Of a stretch of 64,000 nucleotides of DNA, positions 1 to 10,354 are shown piece after piece. Source of the stretch: Nelumbo lutea (lineage: Eukaryota; Streptophyta; Magnoliopsida; Proteales; Nelumbonaceae); NCBI GenBank assembly GCA_022828595.1, contig JAKGHH010000005.1, positions 27,354,193-27,418,192 of the forward strand, read 5' to 3'. The notes under the pieces were generated by a model. The model saw nothing but the letters and a program-made list of their open reading frames with translations, searched no databases and was not told where the DNA came from. Each line of letters starts with the position of its first letter. Position 1 is the first letter of the stretch. Position numbers and translations under genes: made by a program.

Positions 1-443
1 GCCTTCAACTGCCAGTTCGATCTCCATTCAAGTAGGGGTGATCAAGAATAGTTCTTGATATCAGTCTTTGGATAAAGGCTGAACTAAAGTCGTGCTCACA
101 GCCTCCATCGAATTCTTGTTGAAGGGTTCAGTTCTTGGGAAGAACACTACTGATTCTGATCCACCCTACACTGTGTCATCTTTTGTGGGAGCAGTCTTTG
201 GAGATTTTCTTTGGGCGTGAACATTTTCATTGGGAGATACTATTTCTTCGTGTCAAGTATATCCCTCTCCTACCTTTGGTTTCAGATCTGGTTCGGTTTA
301 GGGTTCAAGATTGATCATTGAAAATGCAGATTTTCTAAAACAGGGAATGCGATTCCCAGATGGGGAGAGAGGAAATTTTTGAAATTTCGCCCAACCTACC
401 TGCAGGGTTCGGCCATCCATATGATGGATCTCTCATCCCTTTA
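1..443 (+). mobile_element. copia-like LTR fragment, R/U5 part
   Basis: This segment is the reverse complement, with moderate divergence, of the stretch 46651-47095. In that second copy the matching region lies downstream of a TATA box, so it corresponds to the R/U5 half of an LTR. The shared blocks include GGCCATCCATATGATGGATC near 410-430 and GGGAATGCGATTC near 343. The LTR end is placed at 443 by comparison with the second copy. The upstream U3 half lies outside the window. No coding capacity is seen. The family (copia-like) is inferred from the TGTTAGA-type terminus, not from a linked polyprotein. Confidence 0.6.
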
Positions 444-506
444 GGTATAACTTTCCAATTTTGCCCATCTGTCTCCAAGGTCCAAGGCATAACTAGAAAA
501 TGGTAT

Positions 507-818
507 GGTTCAAAGTTTCAATCAAACCCACATTACATGTGCTTCAGGTCTCACCCTGGCAACTGAGACAAGCCACCCCAACCGACTTGGCAACACATTA
601 GTGTCAGCCTTGGTAGGATAAACATCCCCACATCTATCCAATGGCTGTGAAAATTCTAAGCTAACACAGGTCTCATAAGTGTCCAGTTTATGGGTATTAC
701 ATAGAAACACACCATAGATAACATGAATCAATTATGTACTTTATTCGTTTACAATAAATGTCAAAAGGACATCAATCTAATTAGAGCTAAGGGCGTACAC
801 TATCTAACATGTTCAAGC
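507..818 (-). mobile_element. copia-like LTR fragment, U3 terminus
   Basis: This stretch matches 48030-48331 in the same orientation. Read on the minus strand it begins TGTTAGATAGTGTACGCC, a typical LTR start. It stops matching at about 507, so only the first 300 bp of U3 remain. It faces the 1-443 fragment head-on, whereas in the copy at 46651-48331 the two parts are collinear. This indicates a truncation and inversion, or two abutting LTR fragments. Confidence 0.6.
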
Positions 819-899
819 TCCCAAACTGAGTTCTTTCTCGTTGAGGTGTTGCATCCTGCCACTATGGATCCTCTCGTGATCATGTTAATAACACCACGG

Positions 900-1860
900 A
901 TGGGTCACTCTATTGGTGGTGGGTCTTGGAGAGGCTGGTCTCTACTCTGGCCCCTGCTCGACTGTGGCACTTCAAGTAACCTCGGTAGATCAGCTCCTCA
1001 ATCTCGTCTTTGAGGTTACAAAAACTCCAAGTGTCATAGCCAATATTCCGATGAAAGTGGCAATATTTGTTTAGGTTCCTGTTAGTGGGATCTCCTCTCA
1101 CCTGAGGTGGCCATCTGACATACCCAGCCATCTTGATCTGCATCAGAATTTCTCCCCTCTTCGCATTCAGCGCAATGTAGTTATAGTTCTAGACGGGAGG
1201 GATGTGATAACGCTAACCCGATGATCTGTTGCTTTTGTATGGAGACCTACATCTTTTTTGTAGCTCTTTCATTTTCCACTCAGCTCCAACTAGGATCTAA
1301 GCTCTTCCTCGACCTTTGTAAACTTGGTCGCTTGGCTGAGGAATTCCTCCATGGATGCCAGAGGGTACAACTCGACCTCCCGGTGCAAATTGGGGTGTCG
1401 GGCATTGTTGATCGCTACAGTGAGACAGATGGCTGGGTTGAGGTTGGGAATATGAAGTCAGTCACTCTAGGTTGAACCGTTTGATATAGTTCTAGAGCTT
1501 CTCATTGGGTCATTGGATGACATTGAGCAGGCAGGACATGGAGTTCGAGCATCGCTTACTTGTGGCAAAGTGTGTAGTGAATTGGTCAACAAATTGGTTC
1601 CAACTCTTAATGGAAACCGCAGGTAGCCTCAAATACCACATCCGAGTTGTGCCCCAAAAATTGGTCAGGAAGGCCATGCAAAGGCTCGCATCATTTGCCC
1701 GGTATAGTTGCATCAAGGCTTGGAAGCTGTCGAGATGATCAACTGGGTCAGTTGTCCCATCGTAGGCTTCTAGGCCAGGGGCCTTGAAGTCTTCTAGTTG
1801 TAGGGCCATGAGGATCTCAACAACTAGTGGCAAAGTTTAGGACACTAAGTGTGTTGATGA
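900..1860 (-). pseudogene. Ty3/gypsy Gag relic
   Basis: Two minus-strand reading frames belong to one retrotransposon Gag. The 1833-1510 frame contains the retrotransposon-gag pattern LEAYDGTTDPVDHLDSF, followed by MWYLRLPAVSIKSWNQFVDQF. The 1143-910 frame contains the zinc-finger-like C-terminal pattern YCHFHRNIGYDTWSFCNLKD, with EIEELIYRGYL after it. In related plant elements this part reads C-H-D-C. The reading frame is broken between and within these parts, so no functional protein is expected. It sits between the decayed LTR piece ending at 818 and the element's own LTR starting at 2573. No pol sequence is present, so the element is truncated. Assignment to the same broad group as elements A and B rests on the similar gag wording and primer-binding region. 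Confidence 0.8.
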
Positions 1861-2149
1861 GGTGGCTTCCTTCTCTTCTTTCTTTTCTACCTCCTCGTTA
1901 TCATTTGGGGCGAGGCGACTTCTTCCTAAGGCATGGCGTATGCGTCTATGGTGCCTTCTCCACAACCCATTGGTCGAGCTAGTGGCTTTAGTCCCAATCT
2001 GTGTTGTGGCCCAACTCAGTTCCTCAGCCGAGACCTAGTTCTGGTCATCAAGGCAATGAGATGGGTTTGGTACTAGGTTTTAATTTTGGTCGTCGGGTTG
2101 TTAGTTCTAGTTCTGGCCAGCATTCTGCCTAGCAGCCTGATCTCACTGG

Positions 2150-2200
2150 TGTTGGTGTTGGTGTTGTTGCTACTGTTGTTGTTGTCGCATCCCTGCTAGT
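2150..2200 (-). repeat. CAA/CAG-type triplet tract
   Basis: Imperfect GTT/GTTGCT triplets read as CAA/CAC repeats on the minus strand, upstream of the gag domain. If translated in the gag frame they would give a Q/N/H-rich segment. Such low-complexity tracts are common near gag N-termini in plant Ty3/gypsy elements. Confidence 0.45.
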
Positions 2201-2572
2201 ACGGAAAAACAACCTTCCCATGTCCTCGTCTGTTGGTTTATCCTGCAGACGTACTACATTAACTCATTGAACTAGCACGCATCAATCCCAACAGGAATTG
2301 CTGAGGGCTTGATGTCCAAGAGAGGTGCATTCATAGTGAGCAGAAGGGGGTTAGGATTCTACACGATGGGGATGCCTGGTAGGGTTAGGGGCATGGTAAA
2401 CTACCCAACGGTCATAGAAGGGACCTTGGGGTGCATAATGGGTTGGTCCTACCCCCCTATGACCGAGTTGTTGTTGTTAACAGGGTTGTTATTGAATGAT
2501 GCCATTAGGCTTCTAAAGCTTAACAAGGCAAGAACTTGGCTTGATGTAGCGGTTCACATAGACGACGCCAAT

Positions 2573-3219
2573 TGATGGTGCTCGATCTAACACTCCTTGT
2601 TGGCGGATAGCTTGGATGAAAAACTAGGTAGGTCACTTGGTTGAGCTATAAAGAAAGAGAGAAAAGATTAGAGTACCTTGGTTGTTTTACTCGATGTGGG
2701 CACTCCGATGCTTAATTTAGTGAGCTGGAATTTTTAGAAAGCTAGAGAGAGAGAGAGAGGGAGGGAGGGAGAGAGCTTGAGTTCTAAATCTCGCATACCT
2801 TATGAGGTTGGAGGTGAGGCCCTTATATAGATGAGCTATGGTGAGCCTCGTTAAATGCATCCAGGATCACCGGCCCGTCTAGTTCGGAGGTGATTTCATG
2901 CCTAGTGGTGGACTCTGCGTAGGCAGGTAACGTTTATCCAATCCCACCCAAAGCGAGCGGGGTGATAACTGGCTCTTCCAATGTGGCGTTGTGATTCCAA
3001 GAAATTTAGAGGTGATAGTTCGCTTAAGGGGGAGGTCACTCGGCACCTCAGGCAGGCCGCTAACCAAAGTTAGGTTAGATCGGTGGAAACAGGTTGCCTC
3101 TTCTGCCGACTTGAGGTCTTGCCTAGCCGTTTGTAGTTTAGCCTACAGGGGTGGTGTTGAGGTCATCGATGTAGTTGTGAAGTGTTTGAAGTGTCGAGGT
3201 GTCACTCTATTACTCTACA
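2573..3219 (-). mobile_element. Ty3/gypsy LTR (5' LTR of truncated minus-strand element)
   Basis: Just left of this LTR the plus strand reads CACATAGACGACGCCAAT. Its complement is a variant of the TTGGCGCCGTCTGTGGGAA segment that follows the 5' LTR in elements A and B. The LTR then starts TGATGGTGCTCG. It contains a minus-strand TATA-like sequence (TATATAAGG, complement of 2820-2829) and a GA-rich tract. The far end is uncertain: the composition changes to AT-rich after about 3220, and a CTCTACA end at 3219 is a guess. Confidence 0.55.
2743..2776. repeat. (GA)n microsatellite
   Basis: Perfect GA dinucleotides pass into GGGA/GAGG units. It lies inside the LTR described above. Confidence 0.9.
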
Positions 3220-4873
3220 TGCCACGTATCGTGAAATCATTGGACCAAACTACCCTCATTAATATATATATATATGTATGTATTTATATGTATATCTATA
3301 TTACTTTAAAAAGCACAAATAGTCTCACTAATATTTCTATGATTTTTTGAAGACAAAATTTACCCTTCCATATTTAAATTTTTTGATAAAAAATGAGGGC
3401 AAAAAGGGTAATCAATTATTAATAATAAATGAGTTGAAAAGAAACAATTATAAGATATCCGGTGCATTCAATTTCCTCTCATTAAATCCAACACTGAAGT
3501 TATTAATTTGCATTTACCTTCTTTAAATCAAATATTTAAGGCATCTTTATTTCTTCTCATCATTAAATTCTATTAATTAAAACCATACATAATAAACTAA
3601 TAATTCCAATAACATAAAACATACTTTTAAAATCTACTTGAAAAAATAGTGTTTTCATCTAGGCAGTGGTAAAAAATTAAGCCATTTCGAGTCAAATGGG
3701 TTAATCCATGGTCACAATTAAATAATAAAATTCAAAAATAGATAAAATGCAAAAAAATATAGAAATTAAAAAATTGGAAACTTTTTTAACATCATATATT
3801 CGACATATTAAGCAATAATAAGTATGATAAATAAGAAATGTTTTTATTAATGATGGAAATGGAATGTAAAATTTAAAACCAATTAGAAATGAAACTATTT
3901 TCCTATTCTCTCTCATTAAATCTCATATTAAGGTATACTCTCTCATTAAATCCACAAAATTAATTTTAAAATTATAAAAATAAATATTTTGAAAAATAAT
4001 TTGAAAACAAAATTATTTTCTTCCCTCCCAATGGTGGGTAAGCAATTCATGGGTCAAATGGGTTAATAAATAATGTCATATTTAATAATAAAAAATTAAA
4101 ATATATAATACAAAAAATAAAAATAATTGGACATATCTCTAATATTTCATATTCATTGTACTAAATTAAAATGCATATGAAATGTAATGTAATTTTATTT
4201 AATGATGAAAATGGAATGCGAAAGTTAAAATCAACCTATAAATGAAATGATGTCATGGTCAAATAATAAAATTTAAAAAATAAATAATATAAATAATAAC
4301 AAAAATAGAAAGAAATTTGGGCACATATCTAATGTTACATATCCATAAAAATAAATATTGGGTACATCTATAATATTATACATTCTTTATCAATGATGGA
4401 AATGTAACATAAAATTTAGTGTCAACCTAGAAATCAAATTATTTTCCTTTTTGGGTTGTAGGTTAGTGGTTTAGGTCAAATGGATTAGTCGATGATATGA
4501 TAGTTAAACAATAAATCTTAAAAAAAAAAAAGTACAAGTAATCAAAAGAATATATAAAAAATGATGTTTTAATTATGTAAAAAAAATTAAATATAATAAG
4601 TAAAAATTATTTATATAATGTAGATGATATATAATTTAAAACAAGTCCAAAAGTAAAGCAATTTTCTTTAAAAAAGATGGTGGGTCAATGATCCAACTTT
4701 TCAAAGAAACTCATGATGTAATAATTGAATAATAAATATTTAAAAAAGATAAAACACAAAATTCTATTGCAATTGGTAACATTTATAATGTTATATATTC
4801 ATCATAGGAAATAAAAACAATTGTTAAAATAAAATTTATTTTTATTTATAGAAAAAATTAATGGATACAAAAT

Positions 4874-4918
<45 letters not shown>

Positions 4919-5351
4919 GTAGTAGTAGTAGTAGTAGAAGTAATAGTGATAGTAATTGTTATTGTAATTTAAATTTTCCACCATGTGTGCATTTTACTAG
5001 AAGCATTTGAGTTTATTTTTAATCACATTTTTACTTTTGTTAATTTTCAAATTTTATCTTAATTATGATATATCTAAAATTCAAATAATTAATGTGAAAA
5101 AAAAATTATCATGTGCAATGCACATGCTTAATTACTAGTACTATTAAAAGTGTGAATGAGGTCTAGATTCTAGAATTTTTTTGACTAAAATAACCGTACT
5201 TTTTGAACTTGGTCTCCCTATATTTATGAGAGCAAAAGACATAATTTGAACTACTACTTTTATTAAATTTATTATATTCATCATCATTAAGTCTTATATT
5301 TAAAGTAATAAGTTTCATTTCCATTGATTAAATCTTAAATTTAAGGCATAT
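3220..5351. repeat. AT-rich spacer with recurring ~200-bp repeat
   Basis: No gene is seen. The stretch holds diverged copies of a recurring unit. Each has a GGTCAAATGGGTTAAT-like anchor (about 3690, 4052, 4474, and weaker at 4250 and 4685). The anchor is followed by ATGATGTCATAATTAAATAATAAAA, then an A-rich part, then a block like ACATCTCTAATATTTCATAT, then TTTTTATTAATGATGGAAATG. Spacing between anchors is about 200-360 bp. The same unit recurs at 7430-7810, 16760-17150 and 48890-49030, and in reverse near 24600-24790. It may be a decayed satellite-like or transposon-derived array. Confidence 0.6.
4875..4937. repeat. (AAT)n then (AGT)n microsatellite
   Basis: About 14 AAT/TAA units run directly into 6-7 AGT units, followed by degenerate triplets to about 4965. 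Confidence 0.9.
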
Positions 5352-5644
5352 TAAATAAATGGAAAATTGTCCAAAACTCACCATGACTTTTCAAAAATTC
5401 TCTTAAACTCACCATAACTTTTCAAAACATCAAAAATTCATCATGTTGGTCAGTTTTTATTTTCCAAAACTCAACATCTGTTAGAGCACTGTTAAAGTTC
5501 ATTGACCCAAGTTGTCCATATCAACCTAAACGCAAGTTTCATAACCAAATTGCCCCTGAATAGTGAGTAAGCTTGTTAAACAAATTTTTTGACTGAAGTG
5601 CCTTAAGCGCCCACACTTCTTTCACATATAAAATTTTTGCTTGT

Positions 5645-5745
5645 TGAGATGAGAGTCTTTCTTGCTCTCAACATCCAAGGATGAGTCTTTGCTTTCAACA
5701 TCCAAGAAAGAGTCTTTCTTACTATCAACGTCCAACGAACCTCTA
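5645..5745. repeat. minisatellite in MULE, ~30-bp unit
   Basis: Three diverged units share GAGTCTTTC/G followed by TT(G/A)CT(C/T)TCAACATCCAA. They lie in the subterminal left part of the MULE. Confidence 0.7.
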
Positions 5746-6689
5746 ACCAATTATTTTACCTTCATTTTTTTCCATTTTTGCTTAATTAGAGCACTCGTTT
5801 TTTCATTGAGTGTGGGAATGGTTTTTTGTTCCAAAACCAAATGTTACTGGTTCCCTAACCAGAAGCGATTGATGAACACAGAAAAAAACAAAATTTCCAG
5901 ACTACCCCATCACCCACTAAATTCTAAAACGAATAGCTTAACTGATTGGGTCTCCATTAGAATATTTCTGTTATTTCTTCCTTTTGAAAAAAGTGTGGTG
6001 GTGAAACTCCATGTTTCAGGACTGAGGAGTGAGTGGATTCCTTTTGGAATGAACAGGAATTCGATGTTGTGGTGGGAGATGTAACAGTCATAGTAAATCG
6101 ATCATTCTATGTGGATTTTACATTGCCTTACACTGAATCAAGAGAAAGCAATGGTGATGTCAATCAAAGATGATCATAGGAAGAATACTTGGATATTTTT
6201 TTCAAGCCTTTGACTTGAGATCTGTAGTTGACCATTTGTAGCCTTCATCTTTACTGGCATTGTGGTTTGGGTTCTTGAACACCGAATAAACACAGAGTTC
6301 AGGGGATCAGCCGGACAGAAACTTGAAATGATATTCTGGTTCTCCTTCTCTCTCACTAAAGATGCAAATTAACTATAAAATTTGAAGATGAAATTGGGTC
6401 TAATATGCTGAAAAAAAAAATGATCTAAAATTAACAGGTAAATAAAGAGCGTCCTTCTTCTGATCTATATTGGTTTGGCTACATCATACATTCCATGCGG
6501 ATGAAGCAGGAAAAGTTTCCAAGAAAAGAAACTTAAAGTTGCAAGATAATTCTTTTATCATCTTCTCTAACGGTATTAAACAAAGGAACTAAGATTGGTA
6601 TGTTCCTATAAATCTCTTTAATCAATCACTTCTGCTAAAAACCGTCTTTAATTAGTTTCATTCATACCCAAACACCGATCAGACAACCA

Positions 6690-6890
6690 CTGCCGGAGGT
6701 CTCAGCGGCAATGATTTTCCCTTTCTCAAATGGTGGAAAAAGCAACGGCAATCATTTTCACGTTCTCAGATGATGGAAGAATCAGCGTCAATTGTTTTCT
6801 TTTTCTCAAACGAGAGAAGAAGCAGTGGCAAATGGCAATGGTTTTCCCTTTTTCAAAGGGTGGAAGAAGCAATGGCAATAGTGTTCTCTT
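6690..6890. repeat. minisatellite in MULE, ~50-bp unit
   Basis: About four diverged units share GGCAATgaTTTTCCCTTTCTCAAA followed by a GGTGGAAgAAGCA-like segment. They lie in the subterminal right part of the MULE. Confidence 0.7.
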
Positions 6891-7119
6891 CCATTCAAAC
6901 TATTAGGGTTTTGGGTTGAAAAATAATGGGGGTAATTTTGGGATATTGTAAAATGGATCGAACATAAGAGAGGGTAAAATAGTAAATTAGCAACATCCAT
7001 TAGTCAAGTTTATGTTTTGAAAAGACCTGGTGAGTTTTGGATGTTTTGAAAAGTTATGGTGAGTTTAAGAGAATTTGTAAAAAGTCATGGTGATTTTTCG
7101 ATAATTTTCCTAAATAAAT

Positions 7120-8410
7120 TAGTATTTCCTCATTATTAAGTCCTATATTTTAAGGCACATTAAATAAAACACCCCTATTTATGAACTTAATTCATCTTTA
7201 ATTATATAAGGAAAATGTAATTTAAAGTAATATTACTTTTCATTTCATTAAATTTCCTCTCATTAAGGTATTAACTCTCATTCTCTCTCCTTACATACTT
7301 TATTTGAAGTATTTTTATTTTTCACCAAAAAATTCTACAAAGTAAATCTATATCTAATATCTTTAATAATGTAAAATCTATGTCCAAAACCAACATGAAA
7401 AATAATTAAATAAATGACCCTTTTGTCTGAGTAGCAAATAAGTAGTTCAACTATCTGCGTCAAATGGGTCCACCAATGTTCTCACAGTTAAATAATAAAA
7501 ATTTTAAAATAATATAGATATAAATATTACAAAATTATAAAAAAAATGTGAAAAAAAATTAGGCACATCTCTAATATTTTCTATTTATCATATCAAACAA
7601 CATTAAGCATGCTAAATAAAAGTAATTTTTATTCGATGGAAATGAATTTTAAAGCTAACCCAAAACAAAACCATTTTCCTATTCAAGTGGTGGGTCACTG
7701 ATTCAACCTTTTAGGTCAAATGGATCAAGCCATAATATTATGCGTTCATCATATTAAACAAAAATATGTGTGATAAATAAGAGTTATTTTTATTAATGAT
7801 AGAAATAAGGGTTAAAGTATCGGTATCGGGTACCATATTGGAATGCTTGGATACGAATATGAATACACTTTGGAAACGTATGGATACAAATGAAAAAATA
7901 TGGAAATGATTGGATACATTGGAAAATGCATATCAATTTCATAAATATATTAATAACATTATATTTAAAGTCAAAATAATAATAATTAATGTACAAATAC
8001 ATAGGAAATGTATATTCTAATGTATTTGTTAGGAAATATATTGCAATTAATATAGTCGGATGAATAAAAACCTCATAATTTTATTGATAATGTATCAATC
8101 AAGAGTCTTATAACATATTATATATTTTTACAAATTAATGCATGAACAAAGCTATTATTATGTTATTTTCTATTGAAATTCAAGGCACAAAACGTATGCA
8201 AATATTATATGTGAATTATTATATCAATTATTTTTTGTTTTATTATTTTTAGTTGTTATCATTAGGAAAAAAAGTCAACTATAATTAATTATTAAGTTTT
8301 ATAAACAGCATTTTTATTTTTATAAACAATAAACATGTTATTATAAAATGTAATTAACATATCAATTAATAATTTATAAAAATATATAATCTTAATTTAA
8401 AATATATCAA
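7120..8410. other. AT-rich spacer, no gene seen
   Basis: Contains two more copies of the GGTCAAATGG-anchored AT-rich repeat (about 7430-7660 and 7685-7810) and then AT-rich sequence without recognisable coding potential. A short patch at 7810-7920 has repeated GGATAC words (for example TTGGATACGAAT and ATGGATACAAAT) but no further structure. Confidence 0.6.
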
Positions 8411-8419
8411 ATATATTAA

Positions 8420-8960
8420 GGAAAATTTTCCAATTAGTACCTTGTACTTTGGGCCTAGTGCCACTTTTCTCCTCAAACTTTAAAATGCAACAATTCAATA
8501 CCCGAACTTTTAAAACATGACAATCCAGTACTAGCTATTAACCAACTGTTAAGTGACTTTTGAAAAAGACACAAATGCCCTTTGAGTGTCATCTAATTTT
8601 CTTTATCAACCATCCAAACATTGACAATAAATCAACATTCCCAAATCCTTGCCTCTTCTACTCAAGAAAGATGGGGTCATCAGAATGCCCACTCAAATAG
8701 GACCCCTACTTTCTATTCAAGGATTCGGGTCTGTTAATTTTTTGTCAACATTTAGATGGTTGATAAAGAAAATTAAATAACACTTGAAGGGCATTGGTGT
8801 CTTTTTGAAATGCCACTTAACATTCCGTTAACATCTAGTTAACGATAGGTACTGGATTGTCATGTTTTAAAAGTTTGGGTATTGAATTGTCGCATTTTAA
8901 AGTTCAGGGATCAAAGTGGCACTAGGCCCAAAGTATAGGGTACTAATCAAGAATTTTCCC
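8420..8960. mobile_element. Mutator-type foldback MITE, 541 bp
   Basis: The whole element is an imperfect palindrome. The left arm starts GGAAAATTTTCCAATTAGTA; the right arm, in reverse, starts GGGAAAATTCTTGATTAGTA. Both share TACTTTGGGCCTAGTGCCAC and continue for about 260 bp with an AT-rich centre near 8690. The 9-mer ATATATTAA flanks both sides (8411-8419 and 8961-8969). The end sequence resembles the MULE at 5361-7110 only in the first few bases, so it is a different family. A foldback of this kind could give a hairpin RNA if transcribed. Confidence 0.88.
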
Positions 8961-8987
8961 ATATATTAAAATTTCTAAGATACATAT

Positions 8988-9922
8988 TGATACTACACAA
9001 TCTGGGCAATCCTAGTTGGCTGAGAGTTGGCTCCTAGCTGTGATGGACGGCACCTGAGAGGAAGAAGAAGATGAAGGGTTCCCGGGGAGCTCTCCTGGAG
9101 GGAACACTCCAATGGGTAAGTTAGAACTCTAGGGAAAGCTCAAAGAAGATACAGAGAGTTAATAGTGCTGAAAGTGCTAGCTTCAATACCTTCGCCTCGT
9201 GAGGGTTGGGGTTCTTTTATATTGGAGCTCGGTCGTATCTGGCATAACCGCCACTGCCCCAGCCGTTACTGCTAGGGCAGGTGTGGCAGGTGCAGGTTGC
9301 TGCCACAAGCTGCTATTGTAAGGTACGAACTCGACAGGCACGCCATGCTTTTCAAAGACGGCAAACAGAATGCCGCTTGGCAAGCAGAACGCCGCCTGGT
9401 AAGGGATCCGAGCCCTGCCACCAGATCCAGTAGGTACGGATGTCAGGCAGGCACGAATGTCAGGCAGATCTCCCAACAGCCTATCGAGCAATTGTATGCC
9501 GAGCCACCTGGGGCAGGTTTGCCTTGCACCAAGGTGCCGAGGTATGCCAAGGTGCCTGCACTGGAGGCGGGCCTTAAGCAAGTTCGAACAGGAATCTCGA
9601 CGGTGCTGCCCCAAGGTATTTCTCCCTCGAAACAATAGCCAAAAACCGGGGTGCTCCCTTCTTAGGAAGGGAGAGCTCGGGACCCCTTAGGAGGAGCTCG
9701 GGCCCTGAGAGGAGTTTGGGATCTCCCCCACACTTGGTGGGAGTCAAGGTCGGTCGGGCACTATTCCCCGATGAGTCGCTTAACCCGCCGAGTGGCCAAT
9801 GTTGGACTCGACGGGTCCCTCCCGTCGAGTTACAGTTGTGCTGCTAGGCTAAGTTGTTCGTCGAGCCAGGTCACGCACACGTGTCCCTGTGCTACGAAGT
9901 CGGGCCAAATCACCCTCCATCA
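8988..9922 (-). repeat. element A left LTR (3' LTR)
   Basis: It pairs with 14645-15629 over its whole length apart from a segment of about 60 bp present only in the right copy. A minus-strand TATA-like block (complement of CTTTTATAT, about 9213) marks the sense promoter. Confidence 0.93.
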
Positions 9923-9945
9923 ATTGCCCCCCACTCCCCGTGTTG
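9923..9945 (-). other. element A polypurine tract
   Basis: Directly inside the left LTR the minus strand reads GGGGAGTGGGGGGCAAT, a purine run suited to plus-strand priming. Element B has GGGAGTGGGGGGAAAG at the same place. Confidence 0.75.
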
Positions 9946-10119
9946 GGGGTGCTGACCCAGCGTAGGGAGTTCACAGTGCACCGAGTGGATGCTTGGTTCA
10001 CTTGGAAGGAAAAACCCAGGCAGCGTACAACTCACACACGGATGTCACGCGATCTGGACTTCACGGACACCAAAAAGCACGTTAAACTGATTTCACCTAG
10101 AGAACCTCACAACCGGTTT

Positions 10120-10190
10120 TCTTGAGAACTGTCATACTGCTTCGATCTTGACCGTTGGTGCCCGGGCCTAGTGGCTATAAATAGTGGGGG
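10120..10190 (+). promoter_or_regulatory. TATA promoter of antisense gene, element A
   Basis: TATAAATA at 10176-10183 is preceded by GACCGTTGGTG. It lies about 180 bp upstream of the antisense ATG at 10355 and about 250 bp inside the 3' LTR. Element B has TATAAATA with GACCGTTGGT upstream in the same relative position (35279-35325). A conserved, correctly spaced TATA box on the antisense strand supports independent transcription; the transcription start is not mapped. Confidence 0.6.
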
Positions 10191-10354
10191 ACCCTGGTTA
10201 TTTTCTTCCGCCACTAAGTATCCTTCGTCTAGCTTGAGCTCGCATCTGGAGTCTTTAGATCGGGTCTTCTAACTCATCCAATTCTAGTTCGGTTGCGCTT
10301 TTCCTTGGTGAGTCCCCGAGCCTCCCTTTCTCTCTTTACAGCTTATTTCATTCA

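Larger units (their letters stand above)
5361..7110. mobile_element. non-autonomous Mutator-like element (MULE), 1750 bp
   Basis: The ends are inverted repeats of about 90-100 bp. The left end starts GGAAAATTGTCCAAAACTCA; the right end, read in reverse, starts GGAAAATTATCGAAAAATCA, and both continue through a shared block CTCTTAAACTCACCATAAC. The element is flanked on both sides by the identical 9-mer TAAATAAAT (5352-5360 and 7111-7119), the target-duplication length typical of Mutator elements. The interior has no recognisable transposase. A 140-residue open frame at 5662-6084 has no family resemblance I can see. Two subterminal minisatellites lie inside. Confidence 0.85.

Noticed and set aside
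5662..6084. 140-residue open frame inside the MULE
   Set aside because: Starts in a minisatellite, has no recognisable domain and no support from codon pattern; kept only as MULE interior.
9183..9690. Open frames on both strands in the element A left LTR (and 14822-15436 in the right LTR)
   Set aside because: Both lie in LTR sequence, occur on both strands and are not conserved as proteins between the two LTRs.
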